Shown piece by piece: positions 1 to 10,483 of a stretch of 58,408 nt of DNA (positions are counted from its first letter, which is position 1; each line of letters begins with the position of its first letter). The position numbers and the translations under genes are program-made. The notes beneath the pieces were generated by a model. That model saw nothing but the letters and a program-made list of their open reading frames with translations, was not told the origin of the DNA and did no database searches. This stretch comes from Kiloniellaceae bacterium (GTDB lineage Bacteria; Pseudomonadota; Alphaproteobacteria; Kiloniellales; Kiloniellaceae): the NCBI GenBank assembly GCA_009377535.1, contig WHTV01000017.1, positions 1 to 58,408 of the forward strand, written 5' to 3'.

Positions 1-72
1 CGCGAGCTGACGCGGGCGGCCGAGGTGATGCGCCGCTTCATCGTCGACCGCAAGGGTGAACTCCTGCCCTGA
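1..72 (+). CDS. C-terminal end of an unidentified protein (partial)
   Basis: The first 72 bases read as an open frame of 23 residues (R-E-L-T-R-A-A-E-V-M-R-R-F-I-V-D-R and on) ending in TGA at 70-72. The start lies left of the window. The short charged helix gives no family assignment. It is followed by about 180 bp of non-coding DNA before the toxin-antitoxin operon. Confidence 0.5.
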   Translation, partial: RELTRAAEVMRRFIVDRKGELLP

Positions 73-189
73 AAACCGTTTGGCCCTGACGTCGCGTAGT
101 AAAGGCGAGCAAGGTTTCGCACGCAGCTACCGCAGGCCCCGCACGCCTACAGTGCCTCAGCTCAGCGGGCTGGCAGCACAGCCCAGGAT

Positions 190-223
190 GTTCATATGGC
201 CTTGAAATATCGATCATATGAAC
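190..223. promoter_or_regulatory. Perfect inverted repeat, probable toxin-antitoxin operator
   Basis: GTTCATATG at 190-198 is the exact inverse of CATATGAAC at 215-223, separated by 16 bp. The right arm falls between the -35 and -10 elements of the promoter proposed at 202-230, so a bound repressor would block RNA polymerase. Antitoxins of the Xre/MbcA/ParS type usually autoregulate through inverted repeats in exactly this place. Confidence 0.65.
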
Positions 224-230
224 TTACAGT
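202..230 (+). promoter_or_regulatory. Candidate sigma-70 promoter of the toxin-antitoxin operon
   Basis: TTGAAA at 202-207 (five of six matches to TTGACA) and TACAGT at 225-230 (four of six to TATAAT) are separated by exactly 17 bp. The GTG start of the antitoxin follows 26 bp downstream, after an AGGGAG ribosome binding site. The only other candidate signal nearby is the overlapping operator. Confidence 0.5.
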
Positions 231-256
231 AGAGATGCTGAGAGGGAGCATCCACC

Positions 257-646
257 GTGGAAAACGTCGTTCAGGAGCGTTCTGCACCCGAGATCAGAGC
301 TGTGGCGCTGAAGGCCTACGGCAGGATCGTTGAAAGCTGGTGCCTGGCCGCGCGGGAGGCGGCGGCGCTTGCCGACATGTCGGAATCGACTTGGAAACGC
401 GCGAAGAAGCCCGGCTTTGCCGGTGACCTGACGCACGACCAGATGCTGCGGCTGAGCGCGGTCGTCGGCATCTATAAGGCGCTCGAGCTCTATTTCGACC
501 TGCCGCTTGCGCGGCAGTGGGTCAAGCTGCCCAACCGGGGTCCGGAGTTCGAGGGATCACGCCCGGTCGATGCGATGATCGGGGGCGGCTTGCCGAAGAT
601 CCTGCGCGTGCGCGCCTATCTGGACGCTCTGAGGGGCGGCATGTGA
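257..646 (+). CDS. Xre/MbcA/ParS family antitoxin
   Basis: This 129-residue protein is the antitoxin of a type II pair. Residues about 30-52 form a helix-turn-helix (A-R-E-A-A-A-L-A-D-M-S-E-S-T-W-K-R), and residues about 75-128 form the toxin-binding DUF2384 domain, with the characteristic G-I-Y-K-A-L-E-L-Y-F and P-V-D-A-M-I-G-G-G segments. The GTG start is chosen because AGGGAG lies eight bases upstream. Its TGA overlaps the GTG start of the RES toxin by four bases (GTGA), so the two are translationally coupled. It probably represses its own operon through the inverted repeat at 190-223. Family assignment is secure; neutralisation of the neighbour is inferred from family knowledge. Confidence 0.9.
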   Translation: MENVVQERSAPEIRAVALKAYGRIVESWCLAAREAAALADMSESTWKRAKKPGFAGDLTHDQMLRLSAVVGIYKALELYFDLPLARQWVKLPNRGPEFEGSRPVDAMIGGGLPKILRVRAYLDALRGGM

Positions 647-1335
647 AGATCACCGCGATCAACGATCGCGGCCTCGTGCGCCTCATCCCCCAGACCCGTC
701 ACAAGCCTCCGGTGCTGCGCGGCCTTGTCGACAGCGACGAGGAAATGCAGATTCTCGCCGAGCTCGAGGGAGATACCAGCCAGCGCCTGATCGCCGAGCG
801 CGAGGGCAGCCCGGCCCTCGACCGGCGCGAACTGGCCTTCGCGCGCCGCCAGCGGGACTTGCAGATCTACGGCCAGAGCCACATCAATGCGGCCTTCACC
901 TATACGCGTTCGACCGGCAACCGCTTCAACAGCGCGGAACGCGGCGCCTGGTACTGCAGCTACGACACGCTGACCTCGGCGGCGGAGGTCGGCTTCCACC
1001 GGACCCGAGAACTCGAATACATCGGCATCTACGAGGATGAAGCGCGCTATGTCGAGCTGCTCGCGGATTTCATCGGCGACTTTCCGGACCTCGCCGGAGA
1101 GAGCGGGCATCCCGCCCTCGCACCCGATCCCGCCGTCGGCTACCCCGAAGGTCAGGTGCTTGCCCTCGAACTGCGCCGTGAGGGGCATCGTGGCCTGCTT
1201 TACCCCTCGGTGCGCCACCCAAAGGGACGCTGCTTCGTCGCCTTCGATCCGGGCATCATCCAGAACGTCCGCCCCGGCACGAGCTGGCGCCTGGTCTGGA
1301 ACGGGTCGCCCGCCTATTCGCTTCACGCTGTGTAG
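643..1335 (+). CDS. RES domain toxin
   Basis: This 230-residue protein has the RES fold of toxins that degrade NAD+ or ADP-ribosylate targets. Conserved arginines lie near residues 89-94 (Y-T-R-S-T-G-N-R-F), a glutamate near 115 (T-S-A-A-E-V-G-F-H), and a serine in Y-P-S-V-R-H-P near the C-terminus, matching the R-E-S triad. The GTG start at 643 overlaps the antitoxin stop; an earlier in-frame start would only add antitoxin-overlapping sequence. Toxin after antitoxin, coupled by overlap, is the usual order for this family. NAD+ depletion is family knowledge, not shown by the sequence. Confidence 0.88.
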   Translation: MKITAINDRGLVRLIPQTRHKPPVLRGLVDSDEEMQILAELEGDTSQRLIAEREGSPALDRRELAFARRQRDLQIYGQSHINAAFTYTRSTGNRFNSAERGAWYCSYDTLTSAAEVGFHRTRELEYIGIYEDEARYVELLADFIGDFPDLAGESGHPALAPDPAVGYPEGQVLALELRREGHRGLLYPSVRHPKGRCFVAFDPGIIQNVRPGTSWRLVWNGSPAYSLHAV

Positions 1336-1346
1336 GGAGGATCGGC

Positions 1347-3113
1347 GTGGCTGGCGGAACGACTCCGGACAGGGCAAAGAGCCCAACAATTCCCGGCGAC
1401 GGCTTCCTGATCGGCGCGGCGATCGGCTCCGGAAACACCGCCCTCGCCGCCGAGCGCGGCGGCGCCGACTTCCTGCTGGCGATCAACGCCGGGCGCCTGC
1501 GCAACATGGGCGCGCCCTCCATCGCCTGCATGCTGCCGATCTTCGACGCCGGGCCGCTGACCGAGGACTTCGCCCGCCGCGAGCTGTTGGCGCTCTGCCA
1601 CATCCCGATCCTTCTGGGCGTGAACGTCTGGGAGGAGAGCTGCGATGCCTCGGCGATCGCCGAGCGGGTCCGTCAGCTCGGCTTCGCAGGCGCCGTCAAT
1701 TTTCCCAGCTGCATGCATTTCTCCCACGCGATGCAGCAGCTGCTCTCGCGCGCGGGCCGCGGCATCGAGAAGGAGGTGGCGGTGCTGCGCGCCGTGCAGG
1801 ACCGCGGCCTGACCTCCATGTTCTATTGCGCCACGCGCACCCAGGCACGTCTGGCGGCCGATGCAGGGCTCGATCTCGTCTGCCTCAATCTCGGCTGGAA
1901 CGTGGGCGGCGCCATGGGCCACCGGACCCGGAGCTCCCTCGAGGAGGTCGCCAGTGCGGCGCGCGAGATCGGCCGTCTCATCAAGCGCATCCATCCCGGC
2001 GTGCGGTTCCTGCTCGAGGGCGGCCCCATTGTCACCGCCGAGGATCTCGGCCGGATTGCCAACCTGGCGCCGATCGACGGCTACGTCGGCGGCTCGACCA
2101 TAGAGCGGCTGCCGCTGGAGGTCTCGGTCGCTGACCAGATCGACGCCTATCGCCAGGCCAGCCGGCGCCGCACCGCGCTGGACAGCCAAAGCGCGCGCCT
2201 GGTCGCCTGGGGCCAGCGCTTCGGCTTCATCGGGCGCGCGCCGGCGCAGCTGGATTACCTGCGCCGCCTGCAGGCGGTGGCCGGTACTGCGGCGCCGGTC
2301 CTGCTGCTGCTGGAGCCGGGCCTGTCGCCGCAGCCGAGCCTCGCAGCCCTCGCGAACCCGGGCGGGCGGCGGGGACGTCCCAGCGTGCTGGAGATCGATC
2401 CGCGGACCGAAGACTACCCCGCCAAGGCCAGGCGGCTGCTGTTCGGGCAGGCCGAGGCAGCGGGCGCCGGACGGCCCGCGCTGGCGGACGAGACGCTGGA
2501 TCTGCTGGTCGTCCATGCGCCGGAAGTCCTGCCGCCGGCGATGCAGCGCCGCCTCGCCGTTGCGCTGCGCGACGGCATCTTCCGAATCCCCGGGTCGCGT
2601 CGCCAGCTGACCCTCGCGCCGCGGGTCGTGCTGGTCGCTGACGGGCGCCAGGGCGCCGGCCGGGAGATCCCCGGCCTCGAGCCGGTCCTCGCCCTGCTTT
2701 TCGAGGGCTGGACCCTCTCGCCGCCGCTCCTGCGCGAGCGGGTCGAGGACCTGCCCGCCATCATGGACGCCCTCGCCGGTAGCGGCACCTCGGTGCTGCC
2801 GCGGCGCAAGGACTTCACCTCCGGCGCCATGAAGCGCCTCGCCGCCCATGCCTGGCCCAGCAACGAGACCGAGCTGCGGAACCTGCTGGGCGCGCTGGCG
2901 GGTCGGCGTGACGGCGGGCCGATCCAGCTGCAGCAGTTGCTGCCGCTGCTGCAGGCCGGCACGGCGACCGGCGACGACCGGCGCAGCGAAAAGGACCGCA
3001 TCGTCGACGCCCTCTGGCGCAACGGCTTCAACCGCAGCCGCACGGCCGAAGTCCTGGGGATGTCGCGCAAGACGCTCTACAACAAGATGCTGCGCTTCGG
3101 CCTCAAGGGTTAG
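1347..3113 (+). CDS. PEP-hydrolase-like TIM barrel fused to a decayed NtrC-type AAA domain and Fis HTH; probable regulator
   Basis: This 588-residue protein starts at GTG 1347 after a GGAGG site. Residues about 18-275 are a PEP-hydrolase-family TIM barrel (I-L-L-G-V-N, N-F-P-S, L-N-L-G-W-N-V-G-G, E-G-G-P and G-G-S-T-I-E-R-L-P). Residues about 290-530 follow the layout of a sigma-54 activator ATPase (F-I-G-R near the start, L-R-E-R-V-E-D-L-P, then W-P-S-N-E-T-E-L-R-N), but no Walker A glycine-rich loop and no GAFTGA loop are present. Residues about 549-586 are a Fis-type helix-turn-helix (S-R-T-A-E-V-L-G-M-S-R-K-T-L-Y). It therefore cannot be a normal ATP-driven activator and more likely binds DNA in response to a barrel ligand. 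It probably controls the adjacent Tm-1-like transport locus. It lies 11 bp after the toxin gene. Confidence 0.8.
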   Translation: MAGGTTPDRAKSPTIPGDGFLIGAAIGSGNTALAAERGGADFLLAINAGRLRNMGAPSIACMLPIFDAGPLTEDFARRELLALCHIPILLGVNVWEESCDASAIAERVRQLGFAGAVNFPSCMHFSHAMQQLLSRAGRGIEKEVAVLRAVQDRGLTSMFYCATRTQARLAADAGLDLVCLNLGWNVGGAMGHRTRSSLEEVASAAREIGRLIKRIHPGVRFLLEGGPIVTAEDLGRIANLAPIDGYVGGSTIERLPLEVSVADQIDAYRQASRRRTALDSQSARLVAWGQRFGFIGRAPAQLDYLRRLQAVAGTAAPVLLLLEPGLSPQPSLAALANPGGRRGRPSVLEIDPRTEDYPAKARRLLFGQAEAAGAGRPALADETLDLLVVHAPEVLPPAMQRRLAVALRDGIFRIPGSRRQLTLAPRVVLVADGRQGAGREIPGLEPVLALLFEGWTLSPPLLRERVEDLPAIMDALAGSGTSVLPRRKDFTSGAMKRLAAHAWPSNETELRNLLGALAGRRDGGPIQLQQLLPLLQAGTATGDDRRSEKDRIVDALWRNGFNRSRTAEVLGMSRKTLYNKMLRFGLKG

Positions 3114-3786
3114 CGGCAAAGGGCTCTGGCCTACACACGACCCCCGCGAGAACCTCCGGCCACAACGTCTCATGAGCGGCTTCCCCGGCGGTCGCGAGGC
3201 CGAGAAGCGGCCCCTGCCAGCCGCAGGCCTTGAGGGCCGCTGCTATCTCCCGCGCCACTACGCCGCGCTGGCGGAAGGACGGAAAGCCAGCTGCGAAGTC
3301 GGCCACCCGCGGAACCACCACGACGGCCAGGGGGTCGAGTGCGGCAACGGCGCCAGCGGCTGCCGCACCGGCGACCGCCGCGATCACCGAGAATCCGTGG
3401 CGGCGGAACTGGGCCAGACGGTCGACCTCGCGCGCAACGTCCAGGCCGACATCCTCCAGTTGCTGGGCGAATTCCGGGTCCTGCTGCTCGACGCTCGGCA
3501 GGTTGGCAAGGCTCGTGACCCCGGCGGCCCTCAGCCGGGCAACCTCGCCCGGTACGTTCAGGAAAGGGTCGGCGAGGAAGAGGCCGAGGGTCTGCCGGGC
3601 CAGGCAGCTTGGCTCCACGGCGAGCGCCGTGATGAGGCCACCGGCCCCGGCGGTATTGGGCAGCAGCAGGGCGACCTCGGTGGGCAGACTCTCATGGCTG
3701 AACAGCGGCCCGGCGGTCAAAATGGCGGGCGGCAGCGGCCAGTCCCGCGCGGAAGGCGAGGCGCGCCGCACGACCCGCCACGTCAC
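3103..3786 (-). CDS. Degenerate PEP-hydrolase-like TIM-barrel protein
   Basis: This is a minus-strand protein of about 227 residues, starting at GTG 3786 (GGAAGG eight bases upstream; GTG 3795 is an alternative). It follows the pattern of the other two barrels here: L-F-L-A-D-P-F in place of the L-A-G-V-N strand, A-N-L-P-S in place of N-F-P-T/S, then D-V-A-R-E-V-D-R-L-A-Q-F-R-R-H-G matching the E-v-D-m-I-r-l-A-h helix. The glycine-rich L-G-x-x-x-G-G loop and the final G-G-P strand are lost, so catalysis is doubtful. Its end overlaps the end of the convergent regulator gene by 11 bp. It may be a non-catalytic partner of the regulator or transporter; that is inference. Confidence 0.6.
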   Translation of the reverse strand: MTWRVVRRASPSARDWPLPPAILTAGPLFSHESLPTEVALLLPNTAGAGGLITALAVEPSCLARQTLGLFLADPFLNVPGEVARLRAAGVTSLANLPSVEQQDPEFAQQLEDVGLDVAREVDRLAQFRRHGFSVIAAVAGAAAAGAVAALDPLAVVVVPRVADFAAGFPSFRQRGVVAREIAAALKACGWQGPLLGLATAGEAAHETLWPEVLAGVVCRPEPFAANP

Positions 3787-3810
3787 GAGATTCACCTTCC
3801 AATCCCCACA

Positions 3811-3883
3811 TTTACCCGAATTTACCCACTTTGGCGGCTTTGTGGCCTTGCTGACAAGAAAATATCGGGACAATCTTTTACCC
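3811..3883. promoter_or_regulatory. TTTACCC repeats in a divergent promoter region
   Basis: TTTACCC occurs at 3811-3817 and 3821-3827, ten base pairs (one helical turn) apart, and again at 3877-3883. They lie in the only AT-rich stretch between the degenerate barrel gene (minus) and the first Liv-type permease (plus). Phased direct repeats in a divergent intergenic region suggest a regulator site, possibly for the neighbouring Fis-type regulator. No convincing -35/-10 pair was found; TTGCTG at 3848 is the best -35 candidate. Confidence 0.4.
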
Positions 3884-4066
3884 AGATAAAAGCAAGAAGC
3901 GCCGTGACTTGACCGCCTGCGTTCAGGGCGGCAAGCAACGCGCGAGGCGATGGTTTCCCTCAAGAGAAAGAAATCCGCCGGGGAGGAAGCAGGCTATGGC
4001 GCTCTGTTCTGCGCCCCCAGCATGCAGGAAAAATGCGGGCCGCGGCCCTGACCGGGCGGGCGGGCG

Positions 4067-5077
4067 ATGAGACAGTTCGTCGAGCGCCACAGCTTCTGGT
4101 CCTTCGTCATCCTGGTCGCCCTTGGCGTCTTCCTCTGGCTCATCTTCGCCGTCTGGCCGGAATGGCTGGAAGCGGTACTCGGCCGCAAGAAGACCTTCGT
4201 GAACACCTTCCTGAACGGCCTCACCCTGGCCGGCCTCTATTTCCTCGTCGCCAGCGGCTTCACCCTGGTCTTCGGCCTGATGCGCAACGTGAATCTGGCG
4301 CACGGCTCAATGTACCTGCTGGGCGCCTACATCGGTTACGAGGCGGCCGAGGCGACCGGCAACTGGTTCATCGGCCTCGCGGTCGCCTTCCTCGCAATCG
4401 CGGTCACGGGCATCCTCTTGCAGGTGCTGATCTTCCGTCGCATGGAGGGCGACGCCCTGCGCCAGACGATGGTCACCATAGGCATCTCGATCATCGCCGC
4501 CGACCTCATGCTGGCGATTTGGTCGGGCGCCACCTACCAGTTCGACCCGCCGGAGTGGCTGATCGGCGCCGCCGAGTTGCCCATCATCTCCGCCGTGCGT
4601 TCCTCCGGCGAGGCTGTCTACCTGAAATACCCGCTCTACCGCCTGACGGTGCTCGGCGTCGCGGTGGCGGTCGGTATCGCACTCTGGCTGTTCCTGAACC
4701 GGACACGCGTCGGCATGATGATCCGCGCCGGCGTGAACGACCGCGACATGTTGTCGGCCACCGGCGTGAACGTACAGTTGGTCTTCGCGCTGGTCTTCGC
4801 CATCGGCGCCGGCTTGGCCGGCCTCGCCGGCGTGATCGGCGGCACCGCCCTCTCGATCGCGCCGGGTGAGGACATCCGCTACCTCCTGGCCTCGCTGGTG
4901 GTGGTCATCGTCGGCGGCCTCGGCTCGGTCACCGGCGCGGCGATCGGCGCACTCCTGATCGGCCTCGCCGAGCAGTTCGGGCTCGCCTACTTCCCGACCT
5001 ACGGCGTTGTGCTCACCTTCCTCATCATGGTCGTCGTGCTGGCCGTGCGCCCGCAGGGCGTCATGGGCCAGGCCTGA
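4067..5077 (+). CDS. Branched-chain amino acid-type ABC transporter permease (LivH family)
   Basis: This 336-residue inner-membrane protein has a first transmembrane helix at residues about 11-29, then the LivH core beginning F-L-N-G-L-T-L-A-G-L-Y-F-L-V-A-S-G-F-T-L, followed by six to eight more hydrophobic segments. R-V-G-M-M-I-R-A-G-V-N-D-R-D-M is the cytoplasmic EAA-like loop that contacts the ATPase. The extra N-terminal helix makes it longer than typical LivH (about 290-310). It is the first gene of a run of permease, permease, binding protein, ATPase and ATPase fusion. The substrate need not be an amino acid; the downstream enzymes suggest an organic carbonyl or aromatic-like compound, which is inference. 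Confidence 0.88.
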   Translation: MRQFVERHSFWSFVILVALGVFLWLIFAVWPEWLEAVLGRKKTFVNTFLNGLTLAGLYFLVASGFTLVFGLMRNVNLAHGSMYLLGAYIGYEAAEATGNWFIGLAVAFLAIAVTGILLQVLIFRRMEGDALRQTMVTIGISIIAADLMLAIWSGATYQFDPPEWLIGAAELPIISAVRSSGEAVYLKYPLYRLTVLGVAVAVGIALWLFLNRTRVGMMIRAGVNDRDMLSATGVNVQLVFALVFAIGAGLAGLAGVIGGTALSIAPGEDIRYLLASLVVVIVGGLGSVTGAAIGALLIGLAEQFGLAYFPTYGVVLTFLIMVVVLAVRPQGVMGQA

Positions 5078-5092
5078 GGAGGAGCACGCGGC

Positions 5093-6133
5093 ATGGACCG
5101 GCGCTCCCTCTTCTTCGGCAGCGGCCCGCTCGCGCAGGTCCATCCAGCGGCCTTGCTGGCCGGCATCTTCCTCATTGCCTACCCGAGCTTTGCCTCCGAC
5201 TTCTTCACCTTCCAGATCGGCGCCTATTCGCTGATCCTAGGCACCATCTCGCTGTCCCTCATGATGCTGGCCGGCTACGGCGGCATGGTCAGCCTCGCCC
5301 AGCTTGCCGTTGCCGGCCTGGCCGGCTATCTGGTCGCCATCCTGGGCGACAACTCGGTCGGCGTGATGGGCCTCGGCTGGCCCTGGTGGCTGACCGTGCC
5401 GGTGGCGATCCTCGGCGCCGCCATCTTCGGCACGCTGATCGGCATCATCTCGGTCAGGACCGAGGGCATCTACACCATCATGATCACCCTGGCGATCGCG
5501 GTCGCCTTCTTCTATTTCGTGCGCCAGAACTACGATCTCTTCAATGGCTTCACCGGCTTTGCCGGCGTGGCACCGCCGACTCTCTTCGGCATCTACTGGC
5601 GCAGCCCCGACGCCTTCTACTACCTGAGCCTGGCGGTGGCGGCCTTTTACTTCTTCGCCGTCGTGTACTGCGCGCGCTCGACCTTCGGCCTCAGCCTGCA
5701 GGCGACCCGCGACAATCCCCGGCGCATGCGGGCCATCGGCTTCGACGTGACGCTGCACCGCGTCGCCGCCTATTTCCTGGCCGGCCTCATCGCCGGCACC
5801 GGCGGCGTGCTGATGGTCTGGTTCAACGGACGCATCTCGCCGGGCTCGGTCGGCGTCGACGTCGCGATCGACATACTCGTCATTGCGGTGATCGGCGGAC
5901 TGCGCCATCCGGTCGGGCCCTTCATCGGCGCCGTCGCCTTCGTCATGCTGGAAAATTTCGCCATCGACCTGATCGACCGCGAGCGCTTCAACACGGTGAT
6001 CGGCCTCGCGTTCCTGCTGGTCGTGCTGTTCTCTCCGGACGGACTGCTCGGACTCTGGAACCGGTTCGGCGGGACGCTGCGGTTCCGGCGGCCCGCCTCG
6101 TTGGAGAAACTGGAACGCAGCGGCGCGGGTTGA
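5093..6133 (+). CDS. Branched-chain amino acid-type ABC transporter permease (LivM family)
   Basis: This 346-residue partner permease begins 15 bp after the LivH-type gene, with GAGGAGG upstream. It shows the LivM pattern: G-Y-G-G-M-V-S-L-A-Q near residue 60, R-T-E-G-I-Y-T-I-M-I-T-L-A near 120, then the T-F-G-L-S-L-Q-A-T-R-D-N-P-R-R-M coupling loop and I-G-G-L-R-H-P-V-G-P near 265. About nine membrane segments are visible. With the preceding gene it would form the heterodimeric channel of the importer. Confidence 0.88.
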   Translation: MDRRSLFFGSGPLAQVHPAALLAGIFLIAYPSFASDFFTFQIGAYSLILGTISLSLMMLAGYGGMVSLAQLAVAGLAGYLVAILGDNSVGVMGLGWPWWLTVPVAILGAAIFGTLIGIISVRTEGIYTIMITLAIAVAFFYFVRQNYDLFNGFTGFAGVAPPTLFGIYWRSPDAFYYLSLAVAAFYFFAVVYCARSTFGLSLQATRDNPRRMRAIGFDVTLHRVAAYFLAGLIAGTGGVLMVWFNGRISPGSVGVDVAIDILVIAVIGGLRHPVGPFIGAVAFVMLENFAIDLIDRERFNTVIGLAFLLVVLFSPDGLLGLWNRFGGTLRFRRPASLEKLERSGAG

Positions 6134-6192
6134 TCTAGGGGCCGAAGAGGACTGCGACCCGCTGCGGTAGGACAAACTCAAGGGAGGAAAAA

Positions 6193-7440
6193 ATGAGAAG
6201 ATATGCCAAAGCCTTAGCAACCACCGTCCTGGCAGTCTCACTGACCGGTCCGGCGCTGGCCCAGGAGACCATCAAGCTGGGCGCGCTGGCGACCCTGGAG
6301 GGCGCCTTCACGGTGCTCGGCGAGGACTCCATGCGCGGCGTCCGCCTGGCGCTGGAGGAGTTCAACCACACCGCCGGCGGCAAGAAGATTGAGCTGGTCA
6401 CCGGCTCGTCCGACGCCTCCCCCGACAGCGCCGTGCGCGCCACCCGCAAGCTGGTCGAGCAGGACGGCGTGCAGGTCCTCATCGGGCCGCTCTCCGGTTC
6501 CGAGGGCCTGGCGGTGAAAGACTACGCCAAGACCCAGCCGAACGTGACCTTCCTGAACGGCTCCTCGGCCGCCCAGGACACGACCCTGCGCGAGCCGGCC
6601 GAGAACTTCTTCCGCTTCAGCACCGACGGCGCGCAGTGGATGGCCGGTCTCGGCGAGTACGTCTACAACGAGAAGGGCTACCGCAAGCTGGCGGTGCTGG
6701 CGGAGGACTACTCTTTTCCCTACACGCAGGTGTTCGGCTTCCTGGAGCCGTTCTGCCGGCTCGGCGGTCAGGCGCCAGCCGATGCGCGCTTCTGGGTGCC
6801 GATCGGCAACAAGGACTACTCCTCGGTCATCGCCGCACTACCCGACGACGTCGATGCCATCTACGTCGCCCTCGGCGGCGCCGATGCGGTGAACTTCCTG
6901 ACCCAGTACGAGCAGGCCGGCGGCGACCTGCCGCTGATCGGCGGCTCTATCACCGTCGACCAGACGGTGCTCGGCTCCAAAGGCAAGACCCGTGACTTCG
7001 TGGTCGGCACGCCCTCGGCCGGCCCGATCTCCGACACCTGGGACGACCAGCGCTGGAACGCCTTCGTCGAGGCCTATAAGAAGCAGTTCCCGGACGCCTT
7101 CCCGTCGCCCTCGCTCTTCGCCCACGCCTACTACATCAACACCAAGGCGGCGCTGCTGGCGCTCGACAAGGTGAACGGCGACCTTTCCGACGGCGGCAAG
7201 TCGTTCCGCGACGCCCTCACGAACCTGGAGTTCGAGACGCCGACCGGCATGGTGAAGCTGGATGCGCGGCGCAACGCCGTCGCCGATATGTTCCTCACGG
7301 AGGTCATCGAAGGACCGCAGGGCAACCTAGTGAACAAGACCATCAAGGTGATCCCTCAGGTCGACCAGACGCTCGGTGTTTCTTACGCGAACTTCCTGAA
7401 GTACGGCGCGGTCAGCCGCGAAAACCCGAAGTGCGAGTAG
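6193..7440 (+). CDS. Liv-type periplasmic substrate-binding protein
   Basis: This 415-residue protein has a signal peptide (positive R-R-Y-A-K, hydrophobic core, cleavage after A-L-A near residue 23) and a periplasmic-binding fold typical of LivK-like receptors (I-K-L-G-A-L-A-T-L-E-G start, I-G-P-L-S-G-S-E-G, F-L-N-G-S-S near residue 115). A strong AGGGAGG site lies six bases upstream of its ATG. It delivers ligand to the two upstream permeases. The ligand cannot be read from the sequence; the acidic, aromatic-rich pocket positions would need modelling. Confidence 0.88.
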   Translation: MRRYAKALATTVLAVSLTGPALAQETIKLGALATLEGAFTVLGEDSMRGVRLALEEFNHTAGGKKIELVTGSSDASPDSAVRATRKLVEQDGVQVLIGPLSGSEGLAVKDYAKTQPNVTFLNGSSAAQDTTLREPAENFFRFSTDGAQWMAGLGEYVYNEKGYRKLAVLAEDYSFPYTQVFGFLEPFCRLGGQAPADARFWVPIGNKDYSSVIAALPDDVDAIYVALGGADAVNFLTQYEQAGGDLPLIGGSITVDQTVLGSKGKTRDFVVGTPSAGPISDTWDDQRWNAFVEAYKKQFPDAFPSPSLFAHAYYINTKAALLALDKVNGDLSDGGKSFRDALTNLEFETPTGMVKLDARRNAVADMFLTEVIEGPQGNLVNKTIKVIPQVDQTLGVSYANFLKYGAVSRENPKCE

Positions 7441-7449
7441 GACGATAGC

Positions 7450-8227
7450 TTGTCCGACACCGACGCCCTCTCCCGCCTGCAGAGCACCGGCCGTTTCGCG
7501 CTGGAGCTCGAGGCCGTCAGCCGCCATTTCGGCGCGCTGGTGGCCCTGGCGGACATCAATCTCGCCGTGCAGGCGGGGGAGCGGCGGGCGGTGCTGGGCT
7601 CCAACGGGGCCGGCAAGACGACCCTGTTCAACGCCATCACGGGCGACTTCCCGCCGACCACCGGGCGGGTGCGCCTGTTCGGCGAGGACGTCACCGACCT
7701 GGCCACTCACGAGCGGGTGCGCCGCGGCCTCAGGCGCACCTATCAGATCTCGCAGCTGTTCAGCGGTCTCAACGTGATCGACAATATTTATCTGGCATGC
7801 CGCGGCGCCAGCCGCAGCCGCTTTTCGCTGCGCCGGCCGCGGCGCGAGGACGCGTTCATGCAGGCCGCCGAGACGCTGCTTGCGGCGGTCCACTTGGAGA
7901 GCGTGCGAGAGCAGCGGGTGGCGGAGCTGAGCCATGGGCAACAACGTCAATTGGAGATCGCCCTGGCGCTGGCCGGCGCGCCGCGCCTCATCCTGTTCGA
8001 CGAGCCGGCGGCCGGCCTGTCGCCCGGCGAGCGCCGCGACCTCATTGAGATCCTGCAGTCGCTGCCGCCGCACATGGGCTTCATCATCATCGAGCACGAC
8101 ATGGACGTCGCCCTGCGCGTCGCCGAGAGCGTCACCATGATGCACAACGGGCGGATCTTCAAAGAGGGCACCCCTGCCGAGATCGAGGGCGACCCGGAGG
8201 TGCAGCAGCTCTACCTGGGACACGGCC

Positions 8228-8235
<8 letters not shown>
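7450..8235 (+). CDS. Liv-type ABC transporter ATP-binding protein (LivG family)
   Basis: This 261-residue ATPase has Walker [10 protein letters not shown] (residues about 52-60), the signature [10 protein letters not shown] near 160, Walker [12 protein letters not shown] and the H-loop I-I-I-E-H-D-M-D-V. The start is TTG at 7450, preceded by AGGA seven bases upstream; no ATG or GTG in the first stretch fits better. Its end overlaps the next ATPase gene by eight bases, as in normal livG-livF pairs. Confidence 0.88.

Positions 8236-10469
<2,234 letters not shown>

Positions 10470-10483
<14 letters not shown>

Noticed and set aside
616..1389. Long minus-strand open frame opposite the RES toxin
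   Set aside because: It is an antisense shadow typical of high-GC DNA, with no domain pattern; the RES domain on the plus strand is clear.
1323..3173. Very long minus-strand frame opposite the barrel-Fis regulator
   Set aside because: Gln/Arg/Ala-biased composition and no recognisable fold; the opposite strand encodes clear domains.
3830..4066. Sigma-54 promoter upstream of the transporter
   Set aside because: GG and GC pairs occur at random, but no -24/-12 element with the right spacing was found; the regulator also lacks GAFTGA.
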